A stretch of 17,195 nt of DNA from Oribacterium parvum (lineage in GTDB: Bacteria; Bacillota; Clostridia; Lachnospirales; Lachnospiraceae), in the NCBI GenBank assembly GCA_938022235.1, contig CALIEL010000142.1:1-17195 (forward strand), read 5' to 3'. The position numbers were made by a program, and so were the translations under genes. Shown here piece by piece: positions 1 to 7,531 of the stretch (within the stretch, counting starts at the first letter, position 1; each line of letters begins with the position of its first letter). The notes under the pieces are model-generated. The model did not search any database, was not told the origin of the DNA, and saw only the letters and a list, made by a program, of their open reading frames with translations.

Positions 1-1
1 C

Positions 2-322
2 ACAGCCTGCGCAACAGCAGTATGTCTGATGAACAACCTTCCGATTTCCATCGGAACTGTTGTACCTTTCATTATGACTCTGGGTATCGCCATGGTGGCA
101 AGCCCCGGTGCTCCCGGCGGTTCCATTATGACAGCACTTCCTTTCCTCTATATGATTTTCGGTAAGGAAGCAGGAGATCCCAACGGTCCCATCTGTGCCA
201 TCATGGTGGCTTTATACATCACTCAGGACTCCTTCGGAACAGCATGTAACGTATCCGGAGACAATGCCATCGGTGTTGTAGTCAATGAGATTAACGAAAG
301 ACTTTTTGCGAAGAAGGCGTAA
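2..322 (+). CDS. Dicarboxylate/amino acid:cation symporter (DAACS family), C-terminal part
   Basis: The reading frame is open from the left edge, so only the last 106 codons are seen and the true start lies outside the window. The visible part matches the C-terminal core of the DAACS (glutamate/aspartate/serine-type) symporters: a glycine/proline-rich re-entrant segment containing GAPGGSIM, then the last transmembrane segment with FGTACNVSGDNAIGVVV. The latter corresponds to the family's conserved N-x-x-G-D substrate- and cation-binding motif. Such proteins import C4-dicarboxylates or acidic/neutral amino acids with Na+ or H+ across the cytoplasmic membrane. Substrate cannot be told from this fragment. 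The chain ends in a short basic tail (KKA) and is followed 20 bases later by a strong terminator, so it is the last gene of its transcript. The family call is secure; the exact member is not. Confidence 0.88.
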   Translation, partial: TACATAVCLMNNLPISIGTVVPFIMTLGIAMVASPGAPGGSIMTALPFLYMIFGKEAGDPNGPICAIMVALYITQDSFGTACNVSGDNAIGVVVNEINERLFAKKA

Positions 323-341
323 GTAGCATTATTTGACAGTT

Positions 342-387
342 AAAAAGGAGTGGAACACCCGAAAGTCGGGTGTTCCACTCCTTTTTT
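342..387 (+). terminator. Intrinsic terminator of the symporter gene
   Basis: A 21-bp perfect inverted repeat (342-362 with 366-386) has a 3-base loop AAG. The GC-rich core is flanked by an A tract on the left and T6 on the right (382-387). The A tract also makes it a plausible terminator in the opposite direction, but no minus-strand gene faces it. Confidence 0.95.
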
Positions 388-401
388 CTATAAAAAATAA
401 A

Positions 402-434
402 ACTTACACCTACTTACACCCCCTTAGGTGTAAG
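402..434 (+). repeat. Hairpin with doubled ACTTACACC motif upstream of the surface protein gene
   Basis: CTTACACCT (403-411) pairs with AGGTGTAAG (426-434), a 9-bp perfect stem with a 14-base loop. The loop holds a second copy of ACTTACACC (first copy 402-410, second 412-420), so the right arm could pair with either copy. There is no T tract, so it is not a standard terminator. It may be an operator or a leader structure for the gene at 562, but function is not shown by the sequence. Confidence 0.5.
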
Positions 435-489
435 AAAGTGGAAGTGAAAAATAAGGATAAAGTGATAAAGTAAAAAATAAGTATTTGTC

Positions 490-532
490 GTATGAAAGGC
501 AAGTGGAAACGTATAAATTTTTCCTTTCATAC
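490..532 (+). promoter_or_regulatory. Inverted repeat in the leader of the surface protein gene
   Basis: GTATGAAAGG (490-499) is perfectly complementary to CCTTTCATAC (523-532), with a 23-base A/T-rich loop that contains a TATAAA box (512-517). It ends 17 bases before the AAGGAGG ribosome binding site (550-556) of the gene at 562. It could be a protein-binding site over the promoter or an RNA hairpin in the leader. I could not place a convincing -35 box at 17 bp from TATAAA. Confidence 0.4.
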
Positions 533-561
533 CGGACGGGATTTATAGCAAGGAGGAAAAA

Positions 562-3500
562 ATGTTTAGACGAAGATGTGCAATGGCGTTGTCAGTGCTC
601 TTAACCCTTTCCTCTATCTTCCCTACAAGTGTGTTTGCCAAGACTTTAGTAGAGCAAAATCCAACACTTGTTCAAGAGGAAGAAGAGGTTGTGAGGGAAG
701 AGGAAAAGACTGAAGTAGAAGAATCGAATTCTTCAAAGCTTTTCCATGCTTTGGGAGACAGGGAAGTTTCCTTTTATCAAAGTGAAATTGTGGATGGGAT
801 TAGTGTAACGGTTACTGCTGATGTGGGCGTGTTCCCTGAAGATGCAAAGCTAAGAGTAAAGAAACCTTCCAAAGTGACAGAAAAAAAGGTTGAAAGTGCT
901 GTGGAAGAGAAACTGGAGGAGGATCAAGATCTAGCCAATAGCCTTGTTCTGGATATTAGTATTTTAAATGCGAAAGGCGAAGAACTTCAGCCGGATTCAG
1001 ATAAAGGAGAAGTTAAGGTACAATTTGAACAGCTTAACTTTTTTAATGAAGAAGGAAATCAGGAACTGGCGATTTATCATTTGAATGAGCCGGATGCGGA
1101 AGTAGAAAAGCTGGAGGGACTTAAAATTGACCGGGAGAGCAAGAGTCTGGAGATTTATGCAAAGCATTTTTCGCTCTTTGTAATCAGTTTGATTGATAAG
1201 AAGAAGGCTATTAGTTCTTCTATAGCTTTAGACTTAGGAAGTAGTCACAATGTAAAGGAATTGTTTAATAATTCGGAATCAAATAGATTCTTTTACTCAG
1301 TTAAGGAAATTAAATCTTTAAATGAAGATATTCTTGGCGTAGAGCAAAGAGGAACAGAATACTTTATTAGCGGTAAAAAGGCAGGAAGTGGAAGGATAGA
1401 GATAAAGTCCATGGATGAAAGTATTCGATATCTGGATTTTATCGTACAGAATGCCATTTATTCCGGAAGAATCGGAAAAAATATAGATTATATATTAACT
1501 GGAGAAGAGAATAACCTCACCCTTACCATAAGGGGATATGGGGATACGGACTTTAGGGAAACGGCTCCTTGGAAGGTATTTAGAAATCAGATTAGTACGG
1601 TTGTTTTGGAGGAGGGAATACAGCGTTTTAATATCGGTCGGGCCTTCAAGGAAATGCCGAATTTAAAGAAGGTTTCTTTACCTTCTACATTAAGCTTGAT
1701 TCCTCGAGAAGCATTTTATCAGTGCAATCAGCTGGGAGATGTGACGATTCCTGCCTCTGTCAAGGAGATAGAAAGCAGAGCTTTTGTAAAGACTACAGGG
1801 AATAAGAATAAGATTAAAAATCTTTCTTCCTGTAAACTAAAAAATCAGGATGAAATTGAATATCAAATGAGTCATTATGATTCTCGTTATACCATTGTGG
1901 AGCAAAGTCCGGAAGCAGACTCGGATAAGATTATTTCATTTGAATTTGAGGGGCTAAAGCTATGGACATTTCAAGGGAAAACAGCCTTTTTGGAATTATC
2001 CTCTTTGCTTAGCCGAAAATCAGGTAGTTATAGTACTGCAGATATAGATTATTATCTATACAGAACTGACAATCCTGCTGAACAGGTGGAAGAAGGCACT
2101 TTTAAGAATGCAGAAGGGGTATGGAATATTGATTTAGCAATGCAAGGAGATAAGTCTATACTGAATTTGTCCGATGGCAATAAAATGGTGCAAAGGGAAT
2201 TGCAGTATGATCGTCGCCTTGATCTAAGTACTTGGGAGGCCGGAAAAAGCTATAACTGTTATATTTTGGCAATAATTAAGGAGGAAGGTAAGGAGAAGTA
2301 CAGGAAGGTTTCTCCGGCTTTCACCATTTCGTTAGCCAATGCAACAGAACTACCCGTTCAAGAAGAGGATATTACTTGGGGCATCCGACCCAAAAATCCG
2401 GGAGAGTTTAAGGAGCCCTTTGTTCTTACTATTGGAGGGCAGGGAGATATACTGGATTGTAATGGAAAGAATGGAGACAGACCCTGGGTAAAGCTTTTAA
2501 AGGCAATGAATCAGCCTGCCATGTATTTAGAATTACAGGAAGGAATTACAAAAATTGGAGATGAAAATTTTTCGGACGCCAAGATTATGGGAGACCTTAA
2601 TTTGCCGGATTCTATAAAGAGTATCGGTGGAAATGCTTTTTTAATGGCGGTAATTGAGGGGAATATTCATTTTCCTAAAAATCTAAAAATTATTGATTAT
2701 AGTGCTTTTGATGGGATTTTTTACACCGGTGATATAAACCTGCCGGAGGGATTGGAAGAAATAGACTCCGGTGCCTTTTATGGAAGGAGAGGTGGCTCTG
2801 TAAGCACTTATACTCCTGTCGGAGCTGAAGAAAAACTGATTCCCAATTCCTCTATAGGAACCATTACCATTCCATCTACAGTTAGAAGAATTGGAGATAC
2901 AGCTTTTTACAAGGAAGATATGGGGATTAACGGAAAGAATAGGATTATTAACCATTCTTCTGTAAAGCTAAGCGATCGTTATGCCAATCCGCTATTTACC
3001 GATTTTGCCCTGGATAATTCCGGAGAGGAAAGTATCATAAAGCCAAAGAGTAAAAATACAGGCTCTTCTAGTGGCTCTCATGGAGGTGGCGGTGGAGGCG
3101 GATCTTCCCATAGCGGCAGTGCTAAGCCCATCGTGAATCAAGACAGTAAGTCAAAGGGTGGTTCCGAGAAGGCTGACTGGCAGAAGGACAGTAAGGGCTG
3201 GTGGGTCAAGAACGATGACGGCTCTTATCCTAAGGATGAATGGAAGAAGATAAACAACAACTGGTATTTCTTTAATAAGGAAGGCTATATGTCCACTGGA
3301 TGGGTACAGATTAAGGATGCCTGGTATTATCTGGATAATACGGATACGGAAAACGGCGGAAAGATGAATACCGGTTGGAAGTATATCGGAGAACAGTGGT
3401 ACTACTTCGGTACGGAAGAAGGCGAGATGCAGGGAAAGATGAGTACCGGCTGGAAGTATATCAGCGGAAAATGGTATTATCTAAACCCTGAAGCTGGTGC

Positions 3501-3594
3501 AAACAACGGAAAAATGCTTTTCAATACCGTAGTTGATGGCTATACGCTGGGTCCTGATGGAGCATGGGATAACCAGCCCAAGAAAGCCGGATAG
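562..3594 (+). CDS. Secreted surface protein with BspA-type leucine-rich repeats and C-terminal CW-binding repeats
   Basis: This 1010-residue protein starts at ATG 562, six bases after a perfect AAGGAGG. A Sec signal peptide occupies residues 1-26 (basic MFRRR, hydrophobic core, cleavage near VFA). An acidic stretch (about 33-56) follows. Residues 70-210 resemble beta domains common in Gram-positive surface proteins (VTVTADVGVFPEDAKL). About 212-310 is Ig-like. Two BspA/LRR_5 blocks follow, about 320-415 and 610-790. Each opens with the cap pattern L-T-I-x-G-x-G-D followed by PW, then repeats of the form I-P-x-S-V-x-x-I-x-x-x-A-F. They are separated by an unassigned, probably beta-rich domain (457-603). 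A Gly/Ser linker with seven consecutive glycines (about 832-858) precedes five CW_binding_1-type repeats (871-1003, GW...WYY...GKM) and the DGYTLGPDGAW cap. BspA-type LRRs often bind host proteins or matrix; that role here is inference. It has no LPXTG motif, so wall retention would be through the CW repeats. It is monocistronic, with a leader hairpin before it and a terminator after it. Confidence 0.9.
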   Translation: MFRRRCAMALSVLLTLSSIFPTSVFAKTLVEQNPTLVQEEEEVVREEEKTEVEESNSSKLFHALGDREVSFYQSEIVDGISVTVTADVGVFPEDAKLRVKKPSKVTEKKVESAVEEKLEEDQDLANSLVLDISILNAKGEELQPDSDKGEVKVQFEQLNFFNEEGNQELAIYHLNEPDAEVEKLEGLKIDRESKSLEIYAKHFSLFVISLIDKKKAISSSIALDLGSSHNVKELFNNSESNRFFYSVKEIKSLNEDILGVEQRGTEYFISGKKAGSGRIEIKSMDESIRYLDFIVQNAIYSGRIGKNIDYILTGEENNLTLTIRGYGDTDFRETAPWKVFRNQISTVVLEEGIQRFNIGRAFKEMPNLKKVSLPSTLSLIPREAFYQCNQLGDVTIPASVKEIESRAFVKTTGNKNKIKNLSSCKLKNQDEIEYQMSHYDSRYTIVEQSPEADSDKIISFEFEGLKLWTFQGKTAFLELSSLLSRKSGSYSTADIDYYLYRTDNPAEQVEEGTFKNAEGVWNIDLAMQGDKSILNLSDGNKMVQRELQYDRRLDLSTWEAGKSYNCYILAIIKEEGKEKYRKVSPAFTISLANATELPVQEEDITWGIRPKNPGEFKEPFVLTIGGQGDILDCNGKNGDRPWVKLLKAMNQPAMYLELQEGITKIGDENFSDAKIMGDLNLPDSIKSIGGNAFLMAVIEGNIHFPKNLKIIDYSAFDGIFYTGDINLPEGLEEIDSGAFYGRRGGSVSTYTPVGAEEKLIPNSSIGTITIPSTVRRIGDTAFYKEDMGINGKNRIINHSSVKLSDRYANPLFTDFALDNSGEESIIKPKSKNTGSSSGSHGGGGGGGSSHSGSAKPIVNQDSKSKGGSEKADWQKDSKGWWVKNDDGSYPKDEWKKINNNWYFFNKEGYMSTGWVQIKDAWYYLDNTDTENGGKMNTGWKYIGEQWYYFGTEEGEMQGKMSTGWKYISGKWYYLNPEAGANNGKMLFNTVVDGYTLGPDGAWDNQPKKAG

Positions 3595-3695
3595 ATATAT
3601 TTTTAAAATTATAAAAAATCCAAGGATGAATAGAGTTTTTCGAGATTTGGAAATATTTACAAAGAAAATATAAACAAATCATGAGAAATTGAAGA

Positions 3696-3729
3696 AAAAG
3701 GGAGTGTACTTGCTATACTCCCTTTTTTT
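3696..3729 (+). terminator. Intrinsic terminator of the surface protein gene
   Basis: AAAAGGGAGTGTA (3696-3708) pairs with the segment beginning TATACTCCC (3714-3722) and running into T7, with one G-T wobble and a 5-base loop. It lies about 100 bases after the stop codon at 3594. The 294-base spacer to 3889 holds this terminator and a weak promoter candidate, and no gene. Confidence 0.85.
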
Positions 3730-3742
3730 CTATTTTTATTTA

Positions 3743-3751
3743 TGGTATATT
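3743..3751 (+). promoter_or_regulatory. Possible extended -10 promoter for the serine dehydratase genes
   Basis: TGG followed by TATATT (TG at 3743-3744, hexamer 3746-3751) fits an extended -10 element. The expected -35 position falls in the T tract of the preceding terminator and has no clear TTGACA-like hexamer. The resulting leader would be about 130 bases. I looked for a T-box or other known riboswitch in that leader and saw none. Confidence 0.3.
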
Positions 3752-3888
3752 TTACTAGGAAATAAAGCAATTTTTAGATAGATTTTGTCGTTTGGAATAA
3801 GTGGAAGACGTAGAGGCGCTTCCTTTGTTCTCAGGTGACGGATGGTACTGTGTTAAGTTGAAGCTATCAAAAACACAAAGGAGAGCTT

Positions 3889-4557
3889 ATGAACGTTTTT
3901 AACATCATCGGTCCGATTATGATCGGGCCAAGCAGTTCCCATACCGCAGGTGCGGTTCGTTTGGGAAGAGTAGTCAATAAGGTGGCAGGCTCGGATGACT
4001 TTAAGGAGTTGGATATCGAGCTGTCCGGTTCTTTCGCAAGAACCTACAGAGGACATGGTACGGATAGAGCCTTGCTTGCCGGAATCATGGGCTATCACAG
4101 CTATTCCGAGGAGATTCGGGATGCTTTGCAGATTGCCAAGGATAGGGGGATTGATTATCGTTTCATTGAAAATGATATTCCCGGAGCTCACCCCAATACC
4201 GCCCGCATCCATTATGTCCTTCGGAACGGACAGGAGGGTACGGTGGAAGGTGCCAGCATCGGCGGCGGAAATATTCGAGTAGATGTGATTAACGGCCTGA
4301 GAGTGGATTTTACCGGAGAAAGTAATACCATATTGGTTCTGCATCGGGATAAGCCGGGCATGATTGCGCTGGTAACCCAGATTATGTACGATAAATATAA
4401 GGATTTAAATATCGGAAACTTCCGTTTAAGCCGTCCGGAAAAGGGCGGAATAGCCTTAATGACCATCGAAATAGACCAGATGCCGCCGGAAGAACTGATG
4501 GACGAAATCAATAAGCTTCCCAATGTGGAGAATGCCTTACTGATTCGTGCAATTTAG
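3889..4557 (+). CDS. sdaAB: L-serine dehydratase, iron-sulfur-dependent, beta subunit
   Basis: This 222-residue protein is the beta subunit of the [4Fe-4S] L-serine ammonia-lyase, which turns L-serine into pyruvate and ammonia in the cytoplasm. The family signature G-P-S-S-S-H-T-A-G sits at residues 13-21. The N-terminal domain (about 1-140) includes the GSFARTYRGHGTDRAL segment typical of SdaAB. A C-terminal ACT domain (about 148-222, starting TILVLHRDKPGMIALV) is the usual regulatory or structural module. The length is normal for the separate beta subunit of Bacillota; in E. coli the two subunits are fused. The start is supported by AAAGGAGAG about 6-12 bases upstream. Its partner sdaAA follows after an unusually long, repeat-filled 194-base gap. 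Confidence 0.96.
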   Translation: MNVFNIIGPIMIGPSSSHTAGAVRLGRVVNKVAGSDDFKELDIELSGSFARTYRGHGTDRALLAGIMGYHSYSEEIRDALQIAKDRGIDYRFIENDIPGAHPNTARIHYVLRNGQEGTVEGASIGGGNIRVDVINGLRVDFTGESNTILVLHRDKPGMIALVTQIMYDKYKDLNIGNFRLSRPEKGGIALMTIEIDQMPPEELMDEINKLPNVENALLIRAI

Positions 4558-4570
4558 TGTTCATTCGAGC

Positions 4571-4694
4571 GCATTTATTATAGAGCATTTATTATAGAGA
4601 ATTGATTAGATAAAGCATTGATTAGATAAAGCATTGATTAGATAAAGCATTGATTAGATAGAGAATTGATTAGATAGAGCATTCATTAGATAAG
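4571..4694 (+). repeat. Tandem repeat array (16-bp units) between sdaAB and sdaAA
   Basis: Two 14-bp units (GCATTTATTATAGA, 4571-4584 and 4585-4598) are followed by six 16-bp units of the type GCATTGATTAGATAAA (starting at 4599, 4615, 4631, 4647, 4663 and 4679). Units at 4615 and 4631 are identical and the others differ at one to three positions. Each consensus unit contains TGA, TAG and TAA in three different frames. The array starts 14 bases after the sdaAB stop codon. There are no spacers and no hairpin symmetry, so it is neither CRISPR nor a terminator. Confidence 0.9.
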
Positions 4695-4751
4695 CTGCGA
4701 GACTGTTTGGTACATTGGCTATTAAAGTAAGGTCTACGGCAGGAGGAAAAA

Positions 4752-5633
4752 ATGATTAAATACGATACGATTAAAGAAATATGCGATAAGGCAGAGGCGC
4801 GGGGAATCAAGATCAGCGAGCTTTGCCTGGAAGACCAGTCAGAGCAGATGGGGCTTCCTAAAGAGGAAATCTACGAAATGATGGAGAAGAATTTCGATGT
4901 GATGGTGGACTCCGTTGGAAAGGGAGGGGATAAGAACCTTCGTTCCACTTCCGGTCTTACGGGAGGAGAGGGAGCAACCATGCTGGAGTATTCTCAGAAA
5001 GCTCAAGGCGGTTTGATGGGAGAGTTTATGACCAAGGCTATCGGCAGGGCGATGTGCGTATCCAACTGTAATGCAGCCATGGGTAGAATTGTGGCAACTC
5101 CCACTGCCGGATCCTGCGGAATCTTGCCGGGCTGTCTGGTTTCCATGTATCAGGACAAGGGATATAACAAGAAAGACATCGTGATGTCTATCTTTACTGC
5201 AGCGGCTTTCGGTATGGTCATTGCCAAGCAGGCCTCAATTGCCGGCGCTGAGGGAGGATGTCAGGCGGAGTGCGGTTCCGCCTCCGGTATGGCAGCAGCC
5301 TCTTTGGTGGAGCTTATGGGGGGAAGTCCCAAGGCTTGCGGAGATGCGCTAGGAATGTCCCTGGTGAACCAGATGGGCCTGGTTTGTGATCCGGTGGCAG
5401 GCCTTGTGGAAATCCCCTGTGTAAAAAGAAACGTATCCGGAGTAGTGATTGCCTTTTCCTCTGCGGATATGGCTCTGGCCGGAGTAGAGTTGAAGATTCC
5501 TGTAGATGAATGTATTGCGGCGATGAAGTCGGTAGGAGACAGCATGTCCAGCGCCTTGAAGGAGACCGCCATGGGCGGCTTGGCAGCAAGCCCAACAGGA
5601 ATTCGCTTAAGAAAAGAAGTCTTCGGAGAATAA
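4752..5633 (+). CDS. sdaAA: L-serine dehydratase, iron-sulfur-dependent, alpha subunit
   Basis: This 293-residue protein is the catalytic alpha subunit, which carries the [4Fe-4S] cluster whose open iron site binds and activates the serine hydroxyl. Three likely cluster ligands are Cys170 (GGCQAECG), Cys212 (VCDPVAG) and Cys223 (IPCVKRN). Their spacing of 42 and 11 residues is, as I recall it, the spacing described for the cluster cysteines of characterised type 2 serine dehydratases. The substrate-binding STSGLTGGEG segment (residues 66-75) and the PTAGSCGILPG motif (117-127) are also typical. ATG 4752 is preceded by AGGAGG at good spacing. Length is normal for a stand-alone alpha subunit. 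The protein ends with the usual GLAASPTGIRL segment, and a terminator begins one base after the stop codon, so sdaAB-sdaAA forms a closed unit. Confidence 0.96.
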   Translation: MIKYDTIKEICDKAEARGIKISELCLEDQSEQMGLPKEEIYEMMEKNFDVMVDSVGKGGDKNLRSTSGLTGGEGATMLEYSQKAQGGLMGEFMTKAIGRAMCVSNCNAAMGRIVATPTAGSCGILPGCLVSMYQDKGYNKKDIVMSIFTAAAFGMVIAKQASIAGAEGGCQAECGSASGMAAASLVELMGGSPKACGDALGMSLVNQMGLVCDPVAGLVEIPCVKRNVSGVVIAFSSADMALAGVELKIPVDECIAAMKSVGDSMSSALKETAMGGLAASPTGIRLRKEVFGE

Positions 5634-5687
5634 GCAATAGGGGCGATAAAAATCAAACTATTTTTATCGCTCCTATTGCTTTTTTTT
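5634..5687 (+). terminator. Intrinsic terminator of sdaAB-sdaAA
   Basis: The 19-base arm 5634-5652 (GCAATAGGGGCG plus an A-rich end) pairs with 5661-5679 with one G-T wobble and an 8-base loop, followed by eight T residues. It begins immediately after the sdaAA stop codon. Confidence 0.95.
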
Positions 5688-5799
5688 ATGGAGATTTCTT
5701 TTTTCTTAAGACTTATTTCTTTATACTTTTTTGACTAGCCAAGGGGAGGACTAGGGCGTACAATAGTAAACACTAACATAAAGAGAGGAAATTGAGGAC

Positions 5800-7248
5800 A
5801 TGGCGATAAATGCACAGAAGAAAATGCTACCGACAGCAACAAAGCAGAAAGGAAGAAGCGGAAGAAGCTTAAAAAGCAATTATTTTCAAAAAATTGCCCT
5901 TGGGCTTCTTTTTTCCGGTATTCTGACATTTTCTCAGGCTGGGAAAGGCTTTGCGCTGGATCGCTTTCTGGCGGGAACCCATGGAAACGGTATTCCCATC
6001 GGCGGAAAGACCATAGAGGAGGCCAAGGCCTATCTGGAAGGGGCATATAGTCAGAATTATGTCCTCTATCTTATAGGAAGAGAAAAAACGGAGGAGATTT
6101 CCGGAAAGGATATCGACTATCATTTACAGGCAGCTAGCAATCTTCCGGAAATTTTACAGAAGGAAGCGGAAAGTGGAGCCCAGGGAAGCCCGGACCAAAG
6201 AATCGATTATTCTTTGGAAGGCAGTACCGCAAGCTATGACACCGTGAAATTGAAGGAAAAGCTGGAAGCGCTTTCTATGGTAAAGGATGCCAAGGAGACC
6301 AGAACCGCCAGCGTGGTGAAGGAAAACGGAGTCTACACCATTATTCCGGAACAGGAAGGAAATTCCCTGAACTGGGACAGACTTTGGGCAAGGGTGGAAA
6401 GAGCCCTGCAAAGAGGAGAGAACACGATTCAGCTGTCCGATGAGGGAATCTATGATGCAATTACCCAGAGAAAGGCGGATTTAGAGGGCAAGGTGGATGC
6501 CATGAATAAGCTCTCTTCCGTGACGATTGTTACCAATATTTTGGGAAATAAGGAAAGCTTGACGGGAGAGCAGCTGCAGGAAATGGTTACCGGCGTGAAC
6601 GCTTCCGGACTAAGCTTTGATGAAGATAAGCTTCTGGCTTATGCCCAGTCCTTGGAAAATAAGTACGGAAATCTTGGAAACACCGTGTCCTTCCATTCTG
6701 CCAGCGGAAAAGACATTGCCATGAATACCCCCTATGGCTTACACATCAACGTGGCGGCGGAAAGGGATGCGTTACGGGATGCCATTTCTTCCCTGCAAAG
6801 CCAGGAGAGAGAGCCGGTTTATGCTTATAGGCCTGCACAGTATGCCCAGCCCCAGTTTGGAAATACTTTCCTGGAGATTGATCTGGGATTGCAGCATGTG
6901 TATTACTATGAAAATGGCGCATTGACCTGGGAGAGCCCTACGGTAACCGGGATGCTTACCGAGGATCGTGCTACCCCTAGTGGTGTATTCTTCCTAAAAG
7001 GAAAGGAAACCAACAGAACCCTGAAGGGAAAGATGGTGGACGGAAAGCCGGAATATGAGGCTCCTGTGTCCTATTGGATGCCCTTTAACGGAAACATCGG
7101 TTTACATGATGCGACTTGGCGTTCCAAGTTCGGTGGAAACATTTATGTGAAGAATGGTTCCCACGGCTGCATCAATCTGCCGAAGAACAAGGCGGCAGAG
7201 CTTTTTGCCAAAATCCAGAAGGGATGCCCGATAGTGGTTCATCCATAA
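5800..7248 (+). CDS. L,D-transpeptidase (YkuD domain) with PG_binding_4-like repeats
   Basis: This 482-residue enzyme is predicted to act outside the membrane, forming 3-3 peptidoglycan cross-links or attaching proteins to stem peptides through a cysteine thioester. A long basic N-terminus (1-31) leads to a hydrophobic segment (32-47) with possible cleavage after Ala52, so it is either secreted or anchored by this segment. Residues about 55-345 hold two repeats resembling the PG_binding_4 module found ahead of YkuD domains in clostridia. The YkuD domain spans about 354-482, with His436 (IGLHDATWR), Arg441 and the catalytic SHGCIN motif (His455, Cys457). The start at 5800 has GAGAGG 11 bases upstream, and no better start precedes the hydrophobic segment. 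It stands alone between two terminators. No CW repeats are present, so it differs from the other wall enzymes nearby. The substrate (which residue is the acyl acceptor) is not evident. Confidence 0.93.
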   Translation: MAINAQKKMLPTATKQKGRSGRSLKSNYFQKIALGLLFSGILTFSQAGKGFALDRFLAGTHGNGIPIGGKTIEEAKAYLEGAYSQNYVLYLIGREKTEEISGKDIDYHLQAASNLPEILQKEAESGAQGSPDQRIDYSLEGSTASYDTVKLKEKLEALSMVKDAKETRTASVVKENGVYTIIPEQEGNSLNWDRLWARVERALQRGENTIQLSDEGIYDAITQRKADLEGKVDAMNKLSSVTIVTNILGNKESLTGEQLQEMVTGVNASGLSFDEDKLLAYAQSLENKYGNLGNTVSFHSASGKDIAMNTPYGLHINVAAERDALRDAISSLQSQEREPVYAYRPAQYAQPQFGNTFLEIDLGLQHVYYYENGALTWESPTVTGMLTEDRATPSGVFFLKGKETNRTLKGKMVDGKPEYEAPVSYWMPFNGNIGLHDATWRSKFGGNIYVKNGSHGCINLPKNKAAELFAKIQKGCPIVVHP

Positions 7249-7255
7249 GAGAAAG

Positions 7256-7295
7256 AAAGTAAGGAAGTAAGGAAGTAAGTAAGGAAGTAAGTAAG
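7256..7295 (+). repeat. Short (A)AGTAAGG-type microsatellite after the L,D-transpeptidase gene
   Basis: A purine-rich run of 4- and 8-base repeats (AAGT/AAGG, for example GTAAGGAAGTAAGGAAGTAA) fills the space between the stop codon at 7248 and the terminator stem at 7296. Copy number in such a run can change by slippage. No coding or binding function is visible. Confidence 0.8.
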
Positions 7296-7341
7296 AGTGT
7301 AGTTATCGGAGGCTTAGGGCTTTCGTTAACTACACTTTTTT
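7296..7341 (+). terminator. Intrinsic terminator of the L,D-transpeptidase gene
   Basis: AGTGTAGTTA (7296-7305) pairs perfectly with TAACTACACT (7327-7336), followed by six T residues. The inner 21 bases are GC-richer and could extend the fold. It is the only terminator between this gene and the one at 7532. Confidence 0.85.
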
Positions 7342-7383
7342 GCATTTTTAGAAACCGTATTTTTTTTTCCGAGGGGTGTCTGT

Positions 7384-7424
7384 ATCATTATTTTTTCCTC
7401 CCGGGGCATAAGAAAAATAATGAT
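7384..7424 (+). repeat. AT-rich inverted repeat upstream of the YczE-like gene
   Basis: The arm starting ATCATTATTTTTT (7384-7397) pairs with GAAAAATAATGAT (7412-7424) with one bulged T, around a GC-rich loop containing CCCGGGG. It is not followed by a T tract on either strand. It could be an operator or a remnant. It lies 108 bases before the start at 7532. Confidence 0.4.
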
Positions 7425-7531
7425 AAAAAAGCTGGATAATAAAAGGAAAATTGTTTAGAATAATGTCCTTACAAGAAAACTCAGCACAGTGTGCAATGCA
7501 GAATATAGAGTGGTATAGAAAAGGGGTGGCT

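Noticed and set aside
3752..3888. T-box or amino-acid riboswitch ahead of sdaAB
   Set aside because: No T-box antiterminator motif (AGGGTGGNACCGCG-like) or conserved riboswitch core could be found.
3853..4344. Minus-strand open frame of 163 codons over sdaAB
   Set aside because: It lies opposite a clearly conserved gene, has no ribosome binding site, and its translation shows no domain; it is a shadow of sdaAB.
4571..4694. CRISPR-like array
   Set aside because: The units are directly tandem with no spacers and no palindromic ends.
5731..5764. TTGACT and TACAAT as promoter of the L,D-transpeptidase gene
   Set aside because: The boxes are close to consensus but 22 bases apart, too far for a normal sigma-70 promoter; no better pair was found, so I left the promoter unassigned.
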